Source: DSVZ01 sp964568145 (GTDB taxonomy: Bacteria; Verrucomicrobiota; Verrucomicrobiia; Limisphaerales; J093). Taken from it: 64,000 nt of DNA. Of the stretch, positions 17,134 to 25,389 are shown piece after piece (position 1 is the stretch's first letter; each line of letters starts with the position of its first letter). Position numbers and translations under genes: made by a program. A model generated the notes under the pieces. That model had not been told where the DNA came from, searched no databases, and saw only the letters and a list, made by a program, of their open reading frames with translations. The stretch spans positions 198,719-262,718 of the forward strand of contig CAZMOZ010000005.1 of the NCBI GenBank assembly GCA_964568145.1. The letters are read 5' to 3'.

Positions 17134-17451
17134 ATGGACCAGCAGCCCGCTCAGAACACTCCTCCCCGACCCGCCGCCGCGCGGCACAAGCTCATCCTGC
17201 TGGCCCTGGCGGCCTGCACGGCGGTGATGGTGACGCTGTCCCTGCTGCCGATGGCCACCGGCCTGAAGGTCGGTCTGATCCTGCTGGTGGCGGTGGCCGA
17301 GGCCGGGCTCGTGGCGGGCGTGCTGATGCATCTCGTCGAGGAGCGCAAGCTCATTGTCAGCATCATCGTGCTGACCGGCATTTTCTTCCTCGGACTGCTG
17401 CTGCTGCCGCTGCTTGCGGAGGCGGACCATGCCCGCCACTTTTTCAAGTGA
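17134..17451 (+). CDS. cytochrome c oxidase subunit IV (prokaryotic COX4-like)
   Basis: 105 residues with a hydrophilic N-terminus and three membrane helices (LILLALAACTAVMVTLSLLP; LKVGLILLVAVAEAGLVAGVLMHLVEERK; LIVSIIVLTGIFFLGLLLLPLL). The arrangement and the MHLVEERK turn fit the small prokaryotic subunit IV, a structural part of caa3/aa3 oxidases. The start follows subunit III by 4 nt. The stop overlaps the next start (TGATG). Confidence 0.85.
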   Translation: MDQQPAQNTPPRPAAARHKLILLALAACTAVMVTLSLLPMATGLKVGLILLVAVAEAGLVAGVLMHLVEERKLIVSIIVLTGIFFLGLLLLPLLAEADHARHFFK

Positions 17452-17657
17452 TGTCACTGAAAGCGTTCCACATCGTTTTCGTCATCTCGACCATCCTGTT
17501 ATGCTTTGGCTTCGGGGCATGGGCGATCCATGCCCGCCTGGAGGGCGGCGGCCTCTTCGAGTTCATCCTCGGCTTGCTGGCCATCGCCGGCGGGCTGGCG
17601 ATGATCGTCTATTTCAAGGTCGTGCTGAAGAAGCTGCGCGACATCAGTTACCTTTGA
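17451..17657 (+). CDS. 68-residue two-helix membrane protein in the cox operon
   Basis: The protein is almost entirely membrane: helix 1 is FHIVFVISTILLCFGFGAWAI, helix 2 is FEFILGLLAIAGGLAMIVYF, then a basic tail KVVLKKLRDISYL. I chose ATG 17451, which overlaps the subunit IV stop by one base; a GTG 3 nt upstream would add one residue. It is not a classical oxidase subunit, but similar small proteins sit in cox operons of related bacteria (my recollection). An accessory subunit or assembly role is inferred from position only. Confidence 0.75.
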   Translation: MSLKAFHIVFVISTILLCFGFGAWAIHARLEGGGLFEFILGLLAIAGGLAMIVYFKVVLKKLRDISYL

Positions 17658-17665
17658 GCCATGCC

Positions 17666-17938
17666 ATGAAATCCCCACTGACTGCCCTTGTGTCCGGACT
17701 GGCCCTGACGGCGGCCGCACCGGCGGTCCAGGCCTGCGCGACCTGTTTTGGCCGTTCGGACTCGGCCCTGGCCCAGGGCATGAACATGGGCATCCTGTTC
17801 CTGCTGGGCGTTGTGCTCGCGGTGCTCGCCGCCCTGACCGGGTTTTTCGTTTACCTGGGACGCCGCGCCGCCGCGGTCGCCAAGGCCGGCGGACCCGCCC
17901 CGTCTTCCGCTCCCGCGTCTGAGCCATGCAAGACCTGA
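17666..17938 (+). CDS. small exported membrane-anchored protein with CxxC motif, cox operon
   Basis: 90 residues. A signal peptide (MKSPLTALVSGLALTAAAPAVQA) would be cut just before CATCFGRSDSALAQGMNMG. One membrane helix (ILFLLGVVLAVLAALTGFFVYLG) and a short cytoplasmic tail follow. The mature protein therefore begins outside with Cys-x-x-Cys and two Met residues, a plausible copper or thiol-redox site. Its place directly before coxB, the CuA subunit, makes a copper-delivery or assembly role attractive, but this is inference. It overlaps the coxB start by 13 nt. Confidence 0.75.
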   Translation: MKSPLTALVSGLALTAAAPAVQACATCFGRSDSALAQGMNMGILFLLGVVLAVLAALTGFFVYLGRRAAAVAKAGGPAPSSAPASEPCKT

Positions 17939-18705
17939 TCGTCAAGCTCCTGCACCTGCCGCCGATCGCCTCCGAACACGGCCCGGAGGTGGACCGCCTG
18001 ATGTTTTACGTCCACCTGCTGATGTTCGTGCTCTTCGTCGGCTGGAGCGCGTTCTTCCTGTACACCATCTGGCGCTACCGGCAGCGCAAACATCCGAAGC
18101 CCGACGTTGTGGGCGTAAAAGGACACATGTCCAGCTACTTGGAAGTCGGCGTGGCCGGGGTCGAGGCCCTGCTGCTGATCGGCTTTGCCATTCCCATCTG
18201 GGCGCGCGCCGGCACGGCCGGCAACTTCCCCAAGCCCGAGGAGTCCACCGTGGTCCGCATCATCGGCCGGCAGTTCAACTGGATCGCGCGTTATTCCGGC
18301 GCCGACGGCGTCTTCGGCCGGGGCGACGCGCGGTTCGTCACCCAGCAGAACCCGCTGGGCGTGGACCCCGACGACCCGGCTGGCAAGGACGACATCGTGA
18401 TCGAAGCGAGCGAGGTGGTGGTGCCGGTGAGCAAACCGGTCATCGCCCACGTCTCGTCGCTGGACGTGATCCACGGCTTCGCCGTCAAGCCGCTGCGCGT
18501 TTCACACGACGCCATCCCCGGCATCAGCAACCCGACGTGGTTCACGCCCACGCGGGAAGGCAACTACCAGATCACCTGCTCGCAACTCTGCGGCAACGGC
18601 CACTCGAACATGCGCGGTCTGTTGCGGGTGGTGAAGCCGGCCGAGTTCGAGGAATACCTCAAGAGCAAGGCGCCGCGCTCCGGCGACACGAGTGGCTACG
18701 AATAG
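17926..18705 (+). CDS. ctaC: cytochrome c oxidase subunit II
   Basis: 259 residues with two membrane helices (LMFVLFVGWSAFFLYTIW; LEVGVAGVEALLLIGFAIPIW) and a periplasmic cupredoxin domain. CuA ligands are seen: His in SSLDVIHGF, and CSQLCGNGHSNM with two Cys, His and Met. The residue between the cysteines that is often Glu is Gln here. There is no fused cytochrome c domain, so electrons must come from a separate cytochrome c or directly from complex III. coxB is last in the operon rather than first. It ends 30 bp from a convergent gene. Confidence 0.95.
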   Translation: MQDLIVKLLHLPPIASEHGPEVDRLMFYVHLLMFVLFVGWSAFFLYTIWRYRQRKHPKPDVVGVKGHMSSYLEVGVAGVEALLLIGFAIPIWARAGTAGNFPKPEESTVVRIIGRQFNWIARYSGADGVFGRGDARFVTQQNPLGVDPDDPAGKDDIVIEASEVVVPVSKPVIAHVSSLDVIHGFAVKPLRVSHDAIPGISNPTWFTPTREGNYQITCSQLCGNGHSNMRGLLRVVKPAEFEEYLKSKAPRSGDTSGYE

Positions 18706-18735
18706 CTGCCCGGCGCGGTGGCGACTGGCCCCGGC

Positions 18736-20133
18736 CTATCGGAACGCCGCCATCTGATCGCGGTAGCGGTTGCCAGGATTCCACACGAGGTACGAGCGGA
18801 TGCCCAGGTCGCTCAAAGCCTGGATTTGCGCCCGGATTTCCGGCACGCCGTACGGGCGGTGGCGCGGCAGCCAGCGCGCGGTGAACCCTTGAATCCACGG
18901 CCGGACGCGCGCCGGCGTGGCGATGTTCTTGTTCCGCGCCAGCGCGTCCCGCGTGGCGCGCGACATCAGGTCGTACGGATGCAGATCCGGCACGGCCAGG
19001 CCGTACGAGCCCGGCGCGTAATGGCTCGGGTAGGCCATCGGCGAGATGTAGTCCACCGCGCTGCTCACCGCCTCCCAGTACTGGCCGATGCGCATGTCGT
19101 CGCGCGCCGCGCACACCAGGCCGAAGACGTCCGCCGAGACATACACCTTGAGCGGGGCCAGGAGCCGCCGGGCCTCCAGCAGGAACGACTGCACCGCCTG
19201 CGCCTTGGTCCGCCGGCCGGGATTGCGGTAATCCAGCAGGCTGTCGTCGGCGACTTCCGGGAAACGGATGTAATCGAACTGCACCTCGTTGAAGCCCGCC
19301 AGCGCCGCCTCCCGCGCCACGGCCAGGTTGTACGCGCGGTAGTCCGGGTCGTACGGCGAACCCCACGCCAGCTTGTCCTGGCTGCGAAACAGCTTGCCGG
19401 TGGCGCGCACCACAATCGCCCGCTCGGGATGCGCCGCGGCGTAGATCGGATCCTTGAACGTCACGATCCGCGCGATGGTGTACACGCCGCGCTTCCGCAG
19501 CCGCTCGACATAAGCGGCGAGGTCGCGCACCGGCGCGTCCGCCGCCGCCTTCGGGTTGTGCCGGGCGCCTGCCGCCGAGCGGTGCAGCAGCAGTCCGGTG
19601 TCGTCCTTCACGTCAATCACCAGCGCGTTGATGGCCGTCTGGTCCACGACCTCAAGGAGGGCTTCCAGAGCCTTCGAGGAACTGGCGCTGTGCAAGGTCA
19701 CGTACAAGCCCCGGACCTCGCGGTGCGGGTTGCCGGGGTGCTCGACCTTTTCGCGCGGTTGGTAATCCAGGCTGGCATAAGCGGCCGCAACCCTCGCCAC
19801 CGGTGGCGCCGGGGCGGGCGAAACCGGCCGGGACACCGGCGCACTGCCGGTCACGGACGCGCGTGCCACGTTGGTCACTGTCGGGGGCGATGCCGCGGCG
19901 GGGGCGGGCGGCTTTGCGGGCGCGGTCGGTGCGGATCGCAATGGCGTGACCGGCTTGGTCTTGGCGCGCGGCTTGGGCGTTTTGGTGGATTCCGCGCCAG
20001 CCAGCTCCCACGGGCCGGCGGCGAGCATGAGCAGCCCGCCTAGAAGCGCAGACTGGAGGCGAAGACCGGGTCGGTGGCGGGGTGGACGGGCGCGATGGCT
20101 GTGGGTCGGCATGACAAGAACGCGCGCGAACAT
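18736..20133 (-). CDS. putative glycoside hydrolase (COG1306/DUF4015 family), secreted
   Basis: About 465 residues. The N-terminus is Arg-rich, followed by a signal-type stretch (SALLGGLLMLAAG) and a Pro/Ala/Thr linker (about 50-115). The domain then begins at VRGLYVTLHSASS. Family hallmarks include INALVIDVKDDTG, FNEVQFDYIRFPE, KVYVSADVFGL and VDYISPMAYPSHYAPG, which suit a TIM-barrel hydrolase. The Asp in QFDYIRFP is a likely catalytic acid by family analogy. ATG 20133 is used; ATG 20112 in the same frame gives a similar signal peptide. No neighbour clearly shares its pathway. The exact glycan is unknown. Confidence 0.82.
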   Translation of the reverse strand: MFARVLVMPTHSHRARPPRHRPGLRLQSALLGGLLMLAAGPWELAGAESTKTPKPRAKTKPVTPLRSAPTAPAKPPAPAAASPPTVTNVARASVTGSAPVSRPVSPAPAPPVARVAAAYASLDYQPREKVEHPGNPHREVRGLYVTLHSASSSKALEALLEVVDQTAINALVIDVKDDTGLLLHRSAAGARHNPKAAADAPVRDLAAYVERLRKRGVYTIARIVTFKDPIYAAAHPERAIVVRATGKLFRSQDKLAWGSPYDPDYRAYNLAVAREAALAGFNEVQFDYIRFPEVADDSLLDYRNPGRRTKAQAVQSFLLEARRLLAPLKVYVSADVFGLVCAARDDMRIGQYWEAVSSAVDYISPMAYPSHYAPGSYGLAVPDLHPYDLMSRATRDALARNKNIATPARVRPWIQGFTARWLPRHRPYGVPEIRAQIQALSDLGIRSYLVWNPGNRYRDQMAAFR

Positions 20134-20234
20134 CCCAGAAGTCCCGACGGCGGCAACTCTCAAACGGCCGCGCGCGTCCACGAGTTGTTCACCGCCGCAA
20201 GGCCTCGCTGGGCCTCGCTGCGGGGGCGGGGGAC

Positions 20235-21353
20235 TTAGGCCAGGCCGGCCACGTCCGGTTGTCGGGCGAGCGGTGGCCGCGCTTCCAGAAACGCCAGCGC
20301 GCGATCCTCGAGTTCGGCCAGATTCGACGCCGCCTGCGCGACCGCGAACAGCGAATGGCCGAACTGGAAATTGCGCGCGAAGTACGCGGTGAACGCCTTG
20401 ACCCGGTGAAACACCTTTTGCCCGGGAAAATCTTCGCGCGCATACCCGACAAAGCGTCGCCAGACCTCCGCGTGGTCCGGCGTGAAGCCCGGCTCCGACC
20501 ACGCCCGGAACAGCCACGGCTGCACCACTGCCATGCGACCGATCATGACGCCCGCCACCGCCGTCAAGGACGCGGCGTGGGCTTGCACGGCGGCGCGCGA
20601 GTGCAGGTCGCCGCTGGCGATGAGCGGCAGCCGGGTGCGGGCGGCCAACTCAAGAAAGACCTCGTGCCGGGCCCGCCGCTTCAATTTCTCGTCGGCAAAG
20701 CGCGGATGCAGGATGACCGCGTCCACGCCGAGGTCCGCGAATTGACTCAGGCGCTCGCCCAGCACCGGCCACCAATTCTCGCTCGACCGGCCCAGGCGGA
20801 TTTTCACCGTGAGGGGCCCCGGCCATTCGCGACGCAAGGCCGCCAGGATGCTCCCAAGCCGCGGGCCGTCGGCGAACAACTCGGAGCCGGCGCCGCGCAG
20901 GCGGACCTTGGGCGCCGGGCAGGCGCAGTTCAGGTCCAGGCCGTCGGGCTTCACCCCGGCCAGGCGCGCCACCACGGGCGCGACTTCCCCGGCCTCGGCC
21001 AGCATGAGCTGGTAGATCACGCGGCCTTCGGCGGGCCGGCGCTTCACGGCCGGCGAACGCCGCAGGTCTTCGCGCAACAGCCAGCGCCCGCAAAGCATTT
21101 CGGTGAACAGCCCGCCGTGGCCGCCGAAATCCGCCACCAGCCGGCGAAAGGCGCTGTGGGTGAGACCGGCCATCGGCGCGCAAAAGCGGGCGGGCGTGAA
21201 GGTGATCCCGCGCAACGTCAGCGGGCCGGCGCCGGGCTCGAGTTGCTCCGCCGAAATGCCTGGCGCGGCCGGGAACTGAATTCCAGCGGCGCCCGCCGTG
21301 CGGTCGGCCACATCCGCCGCGCGGTGAGACTCTGGTTGAACGGGCGGCGGCAC
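20235..21353 (-). CDS. tRNA-dihydrouridine synthase family protein
   Basis: 372 residues. This FMN-dependent enzyme reduces uridines in the tRNA D-loop. The N-terminal APMAGLTHSAFRRL (59-72) is the flavin-binding entry strand. DLNCACPAPKVRLRGAGSEL carries the catalytic Cys145. KIRLG and the phosphate-binding GVMIGR segment are present. The first 45 residues are an extra Pro/Ala-rich extension, so the true start may be internal. It lies 13 nt after an exported Gfo/Idh/MocA gene on the same strand and is probably co-transcribed with it. The Dus subtype cannot be settled by eye. Confidence 0.9.
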   Translation of the reverse strand: MPPPVQPESHRAADVADRTAGAAGIQFPAAPGISAEQLEPGAGPLTLRGITFTPARFCAPMAGLTHSAFRRLVADFGGHGGLFTEMLCGRWLLREDLRRSPAVKRRPAEGRVIYQLMLAEAGEVAPVVARLAGVKPDGLDLNCACPAPKVRLRGAGSELFADGPRLGSILAALRREWPGPLTVKIRLGRSSENWWPVLGERLSQFADLGVDAVILHPRFADEKLKRRARHEVFLELAARTRLPLIASGDLHSRAAVQAHAASLTAVAGVMIGRMAVVQPWLFRAWSEPGFTPDHAEVWRRFVGYAREDFPGQKVFHRVKAFTAYFARNFQFGHSLFAVAQAASNLAELEDRALAFLEARPPLARQPDVAGLA

Positions 21354-21366
21354 CCGCGTGGCGCGC

Positions 21367-22731
21367 TCAGACCTTGTCCGGCTCGGGATGCATCCAGGGG
21401 GCGCGATACGGCCGGCGGAGCAGTTGGTTGGCCTGGGCGTCGCTCACGCAGGTGTGCGTGGCGGGATCCCACGTCAGCGTGCGGCCCACCTGGAGGGACA
21501 GGTTGGCCAGGAAACAACTCGAACTGGAGATGTGCGCCTGCTCGATGTCCGCCACGGGCCGCATCTGCCCGCGCTGGTCACAGGCCTCGAGGAAATTCCG
21601 CCAGTGCCCGCGCATCGCGGCCGCCACGTGGCGTTCGAGGTCCTTTTCGGTGCGATCTTCGGGATACTTGTCGTACTCCAGCACAGCCTCGGCGCCGCGG
21701 CGCGTGCCGCCGTCGGCCGGGATGAATTCGTACTTGAAGACGCTGGCCTTCAACGTGCCTTTCTCGCCGTGGAAGATGGCCGCCCACGGATAATCCGGGT
21801 CTGGTGAAGGCCCCCAGGTCCGGTGGTTCCAGATCACAGGCAGGCCGTCGAAGTCGAAGAGCGCCGTCTGCGTGTCGGGGATGTTCGCCCGGCTGGCGCG
21901 GTCGTGCAGGATGCCGCCCCAGGAGGTGACGGTCTTGGGCCAGCCCAGGTCGAGCATCCAGCGCACCGTGTCGAGCATGTGCACGCACATGTCGCCGACG
22001 ATGCCGTTGCCGTACTCCATGAACGCCCGCCAGCCGCGCGGATGGTGAATCCGGGTGAACGGCCGCATCGGCGCGGGCCCGGTCCACAGTTCGTAATCCA
22101 GGTCCGCCGGCGGCGGGATGTCCGGGGCCGTCTGCACCGTGTCGCGGTTGCGCATGTGCCAATAGCAGCAGACGTCCACGCCGCGCAGCTTGCCCAGCGC
22201 GCCGGACTTGAGGAGGTCGCGGGCGGGGAACAGATGCGGCGTGCTGCGGCGCTGGGTGTTCACCTGCACGACGCGGTTGTACTTGCGCGCGGCAGCCAGC
22301 ATGGCCTGGCTCTCGATCACGTCCACGCCGCTGGGCTTCTCGCAGTAAATGTCGGCGCCGGCCTGGATGGCCTCGATGACCGGGACGGCGTGCCAGTGGT
22401 CGGGCGTGGAAACCTGCACGAGGTCGAGGTCCTTCTCCCGAAGCATCTCGCGGAAGTCGCCGTACAGGCGAGGCGTCTTCTTCGAGCGCTGCCGCTCGGC
22501 CACCATCTGGCCGGCCTCGGCGAGCATGCGCTTGTCCACGTCGCACAGCGACACCACCTCGACCGGTTCAATCTGGAGCAGGCGGAAGAGCGCGCTCTTG
22601 CCGTACCAGCCGCAGCCGATCAGGCCGACCCGGCGGACTTTTTCGGCGGCGAAGGTGGTGGGCAGGTAACGCGCGGCGGCGGCCAGGGCCAGCGCGCGGC
22701 TGGAGGTGCGAAGGAATTGGCGGCGATTCAT
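21367..22731 (-). CDS. Gfo/Idh/MocA family oxidoreductase, Tat-exported (second copy)
   Basis: 454 residues from ATG 22731. The twin-arginine motif is at the extreme N-terminus (MNRRQFLRTSSRALAL), followed by the dinucleotide-binding VGLIGCGWYGKSALFRLL. The catalytic EKP motif is in YCEKPSGVD. The C-terminal half has the conserved EYGNGIVGDMCVHMLDTVRWMLDLG, in which His is a likely active-site residue by family analogy. The start was chosen because the longer frame runs into the tRNA-Leu gene. It is followed after 13 nt by the dihydrouridine synthase gene. It is only moderately similar by eye to the copies at 4.4 and 41.7 kb, so these are separate paralogues rather than recent duplicates. Confidence 0.9.
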   Translation of the reverse strand: MNRRQFLRTSSRALALAAAARYLPTTFAAEKVRRVGLIGCGWYGKSALFRLLQIEPVEVVSLCDVDKRMLAEAGQMVAERQRSKKTPRLYGDFREMLREKDLDLVQVSTPDHWHAVPVIEAIQAGADIYCEKPSGVDVIESQAMLAAARKYNRVVQVNTQRRSTPHLFPARDLLKSGALGKLRGVDVCCYWHMRNRDTVQTAPDIPPPADLDYELWTGPAPMRPFTRIHHPRGWRAFMEYGNGIVGDMCVHMLDTVRWMLDLGWPKTVTSWGGILHDRASRANIPDTQTALFDFDGLPVIWNHRTWGPSPDPDYPWAAIFHGEKGTLKASVFKYEFIPADGGTRRGAEAVLEYDKYPEDRTEKDLERHVAAAMRGHWRNFLEACDQRGQMRPVADIEQAHISSSSCFLANLSLQVGRTLTWDPATHTCVSDAQANQLLRRPYRAPWMHPEPDKV

Positions 22732-22809
22732 GGCGGTGTTAAGCCACGCTCGGGTCGAAAATTCAATCCCGGAAAGCAGCGGGGAGGTTGCCGGCCCGGA
22801 CAGGGGAGA

Positions 22810-22894
22810 TGGTGCGCGCGGCAGGACTTGAACCTGCACGGTGTTACCCACTAGAACCTGAATCTAGCGCGTCTGCCAATTCCGCCACGCGCGC
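22810..22894 (-). tRNA. tRNA-Leu (anticodon CAG)
   Basis: On the minus strand: acceptor GCGCGCG / CGCGCGC, discriminator A and encoded CCA (22810-22812); D-arm with GGCAGACGCG; anticodon stem CTAGA / TCTAG around loop TTCAGGT (anticodon CAG, reading CUG). A long variable arm and T-arm GGTTCAAGTCC follow. It is the second leucine tRNA in the window. The 78-bp gap to the Gfo/Idh/MocA start shows nothing else. Confidence 0.95.
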
Positions 22895-22998
22895 ACTTGG
22901 GCTGGCGGTTCGTAACCCGCCACGGCGGATTTGGTACGGCAGCAAGGCGTGCGCCGCAAGCCAAATCCCCCGTTTCCGCCGGTGGCGGCGGTAGTCAG

Positions 22999-23160
22999 GC
23001 CGCGAAATCCGAAATCCGAGCACCTCACGCCCGGCGCCGCGCATCCACTTCCGGCATCCGGAATCTGGCATCTGGCGTTTGCCTTCCACGAAGCAGGAAC
23101 AAAAAACAAGGAACCAAGAACCAAACCTGCCGGACTCGGCGGAGTCTTGCCCCGCCCAGT
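22999..23160. repeat. composite low-complexity mosaic (full copy)
   Basis: This fills most of the 320-bp gap between tRNA-Leu(CAG) and the flavodoxin-like gene. In order: GAAATCCGAAATCCGAG; CACCTCACGCC; CCGGCATCCGGAATCTGGCA; ACAAAAAACAAGGAACCAAG; and a small hairpin word GGACTCGGCGGAGTC. The same words, in varied order and orientation, occur at 2.4, 29.6, 49.2, 50.3, 51.1 and 56.2 kb. No ORF or promoter is supported here. Confidence 0.7.
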
Positions 23161-23214
23161 CCAGCCTGGACCGTCAGCAAGGAATTGCGCAGTGGTTCTG
23201 ACCGGATCGGGCGG

Positions 23215-23778
23215 TCATTCCTGCCCCGGCAGACCGCGTTCGGCCATCTTGTTAGCGGGGTGCTCGGCGGCGCGGCCATGCACGAACACCGCTACCCACT
23301 CGGCCAGCCGCCGGCCCAGCACGCGGCACACCGCCCGGGCGTCCTCGCCGCGCGGTTCGCGCGCCGTGACGGCGCCGTAATGCAGCGTGTGCAGCTTGGT
23401 GGCGTAGTCGGTGACGCCAAAGACCAGAAAGCCGAAATTCATCAGGACGGTGAGCAAGGACTGGCAGGCCAGTTCCATGCCGCCGCCCCAGCCGCCGGCC
23501 GAGCTGAATGCGCAGGCGATCTTGCCGTCCAGCTTCATCCAGTGCTCGCCCATCGTTTCGTCCCAGAACCGCTTCATCTTCCACGAGAGCACGCCCATGT
23601 TGGTGGGGCTGCCCACGGCCAGGCCGTCGCACCAGTACACGTCCTGGGCGGTGGCTTCGTCCACGGAGCGCAGGCGGACCTCGGTGTCGGCGATGGAGGC
23701 AGCGCCATCGGCGACGAGCCGGGCCATCTTGGCGGTGTTGCTGGTCTTGGAGTCGTAGAGGACGAGGATGCGGTTCAC
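23215..23778 (-). CDS. flavodoxin / NAD(P)H-dependent FMN reductase family protein
   Basis: 187 residues of a Rossmann-like flavodoxin fold. The N-terminal YDSKTSNTAKMARLVADG is the FMN phosphate loop (pattern TxxTxxxA). GSPTNMGVLSWKMKRFWD and SSAGGWGGGMELACQSLL are the isoalloxazine-contact regions, as in WrbA-like NAD(P)H:quinone reductases. It is likely cytoplasmic; the role is electron transfer or quinone reduction. The stop lies just after the mosaic repeat. The aminotransferase gene upstream ends 95 nt before its start, on the same strand. Confidence 0.85.
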   Translation of the reverse strand: MNRILVLYDSKTSNTAKMARLVADGAASIADTEVRLRSVDEATAQDVYWCDGLAVGSPTNMGVLSWKMKRFWDETMGEHWMKLDGKIACAFSSAGGWGGGMELACQSLLTVLMNFGFLVFGVTDYATKLHTLHYGAVTAREPRGEDARAVCRVLGRRLAEWVAVFVHGRAAEHPANKMAERGLPGQE

Positions 23779-23873
23779 GGCGGCAGGCTAACGGGCGGGC
23801 GAAGAGACGCCAAGCTCGGAGCGCCGCTACGCTGCGCGCAAGACAGCCCAAATGAGCCGACGAGCACGCACCG

Positions 23874-25226
23874 TCAGCCCAGCCCGGCCCAGACTTTCCG
23901 GATGCTCTCAACCAGGTACTGGTCCACCCGGTCGGTGAACTTCGGCCCGACGCGGATTTGCACGAAGCGGTCGAAGAGCTCGAGCGTCTGCGGGCAGCAG
24001 TCCGCGCCGTACCGGATGGCCTTGCCTTCGGGTGTCTGGAAGGACGGCCAGGCCGGATGCCGCGCGCGCTTGGCGATCACCGACTCCTCGATGGGCAGCA
24101 GCACCGAGCCGATCAGCGTCGAGGCCGGCACGTTCAGGCGGCGCAGCTCGCCGATGCAACGGTCGCGCGCAGCCTTGTCCTTGACCTCGAAAAAGGCCGA
24201 GTAGCCGATGTCGCCCGCGGGGTCGGGCTGGCGCCGGAGCCGGATGCCCGGCAGCTCGCGAATGCCGTCGTACACCGCGCTAGCGTGGCGGCGGAGGTCG
24301 GCGATCATGCGGTCCAGCTTGGGCAACTGCGCGCCCAGCACCGCGCCGGTGAGTTCGCTCATCCGGAAATTCTCGCCGGCGAAGACCCGGTCCTGCGGCG
24401 CGCCGGCGCGCTGTTCGAACAATGTCCGGTAAATGCCCATGTCGTGGAACCGCACCGCGCGCTCGTACAGCAGCGGATGGCTGGTGACCACGGCGCCGCC
24501 TTCGCCCGAGGTGATGGTCTTGTTGATCTGAAAGCTGTAAATGCCGAAGTCGCCCAGCGAGCCCAGCTTCTTCCCGCGGTAGCTGCCGCCCACGCACTGC
24601 GCGCAATCCTCGATCACTGCGATCTTGCGGTCGCGCGCGAGGGCGAGGATGGCGTCCATGTCGCACGGCCCGCCTAGCAGGTGGACGGCAATGACCGCCT
24701 TGGTGCGCGGGGTGATCTTCCGGCCGAAGTCCTGCGGGTCGAGGGTGAGCGAGCGGTCCATCTCGGCGAAGACCGGCAGCGCGCCGGCATGGACCACGCA
24801 GGTGTAATCCGACCACCACGTGTACGCGGGCACGATGACTTCGTCGCCGGGGCCGATGCCCAGCGCGGCCATCGCGCAATCCAGCGCCGCCGTGCCGGAG
24901 GTGACGCCGAGGGCGAACCGCGCGCCCATGTGCCGGGCGAACGCCTCCTCGAACGCCTGCACCTTCAACGGCCGGCCGGGGCCCCAGAACCGGAATGGGG
25001 AGGCCGTTTCCCAGACTTCGAGCAGCGCGCGGCGCTCGGCTTCGTCGAAGTAGGCCGGGCCGATGAAGCCGGGATCGGTGTTGAGCCCGGCGTCGGCAGC
25101 CTGGGCGGCGGGCGATGCCGGGCTGGCGAGGGCCAGCGCGGAAGTGGTGCCGAGGGTGCGGGTCAGGAACTCGCGGCGGTTCAGCGACGGAGGCGTCGGC
25201 GCGGCGGAAGGCGGGGCGTCTTTCAT
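23874..25226 (-). CDS. DegT/DnrJ/EryC1/StrS-family PLP aminotransferase with Tat signal
   Basis: 450 residues. The aminotransferase core is intact: GVTSGTAALDCAMAALGIGPGDEVIVPAYTWWSD, the PLP-ring Asp207 in IEDCAQ, and the PLP-binding Lys236 in SFQINKTITSGEGG. Family members usually make amino sugars for surface glycans or antibiotics, in the cytoplasm. Here the protein starts with LNRREFLTRTLGTTSALALASPASPAAQA (residues 15-43), a textbook twin-arginine signal, so a folded PLP enzyme should be exported. ATG 25226 is supported by this signal. Another possibility is that the leader is a relic and is not used. No sugar-nucleotide genes are adjacent. Confidence 0.85.
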   Translation of the reverse strand: MKDAPPSAAPTPPSLNRREFLTRTLGTTSALALASPASPAAQAADAGLNTDPGFIGPAYFDEAERRALLEVWETASPFRFWGPGRPLKVQAFEEAFARHMGARFALGVTSGTAALDCAMAALGIGPGDEVIVPAYTWWSDYTCVVHAGALPVFAEMDRSLTLDPQDFGRKITPRTKAVIAVHLLGGPCDMDAILALARDRKIAVIEDCAQCVGGSYRGKKLGSLGDFGIYSFQINKTITSGEGGAVVTSHPLLYERAVRFHDMGIYRTLFEQRAGAPQDRVFAGENFRMSELTGAVLGAQLPKLDRMIADLRRHASAVYDGIRELPGIRLRRQPDPAGDIGYSAFFEVKDKAARDRCIGELRRLNVPASTLIGSVLLPIEESVIAKRARHPAWPSFQTPEGKAIRYGADCCPQTLELFDRFVQIRVGPKFTDRVDQYLVESIRKVWAGLG

Positions 25227-25317
25227 GGCATCAACGGGTGACGGGGTTGAGGTGAACGTTGCAGATGGCGGCCACGCCTGCAACGCGGAATTCCAAGCCC
25301 GGCAGGGCACCGCTGCG

Positions 25318-25368
25318 CCGGCCCCTCGCTGAGGGGCCGGAAGGCGTCGCCCCTCTGCGAGGGGCGAC
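25318..25368. repeat. paired-hairpin module (B then A)
   Basis: Hairpin B is at 25318-25340: 9-bp stem CCGGCCCCT / AGGGGCCGG, loop CGCTG. Hairpin A is at 25346-25368: 10-bp stem GTCGCCCCTC / GAGGGGCGAC, loop TGC. The pair lies just after the lptD stop, in the 163-bp gap before the aminotransferase gene. The same pair recurs at 27657 and 34405 in the other order. There is no U-tract. Confidence 0.75.
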
Positions 25369-25389
25369 CCACCTTCGCGGCACCCCACC

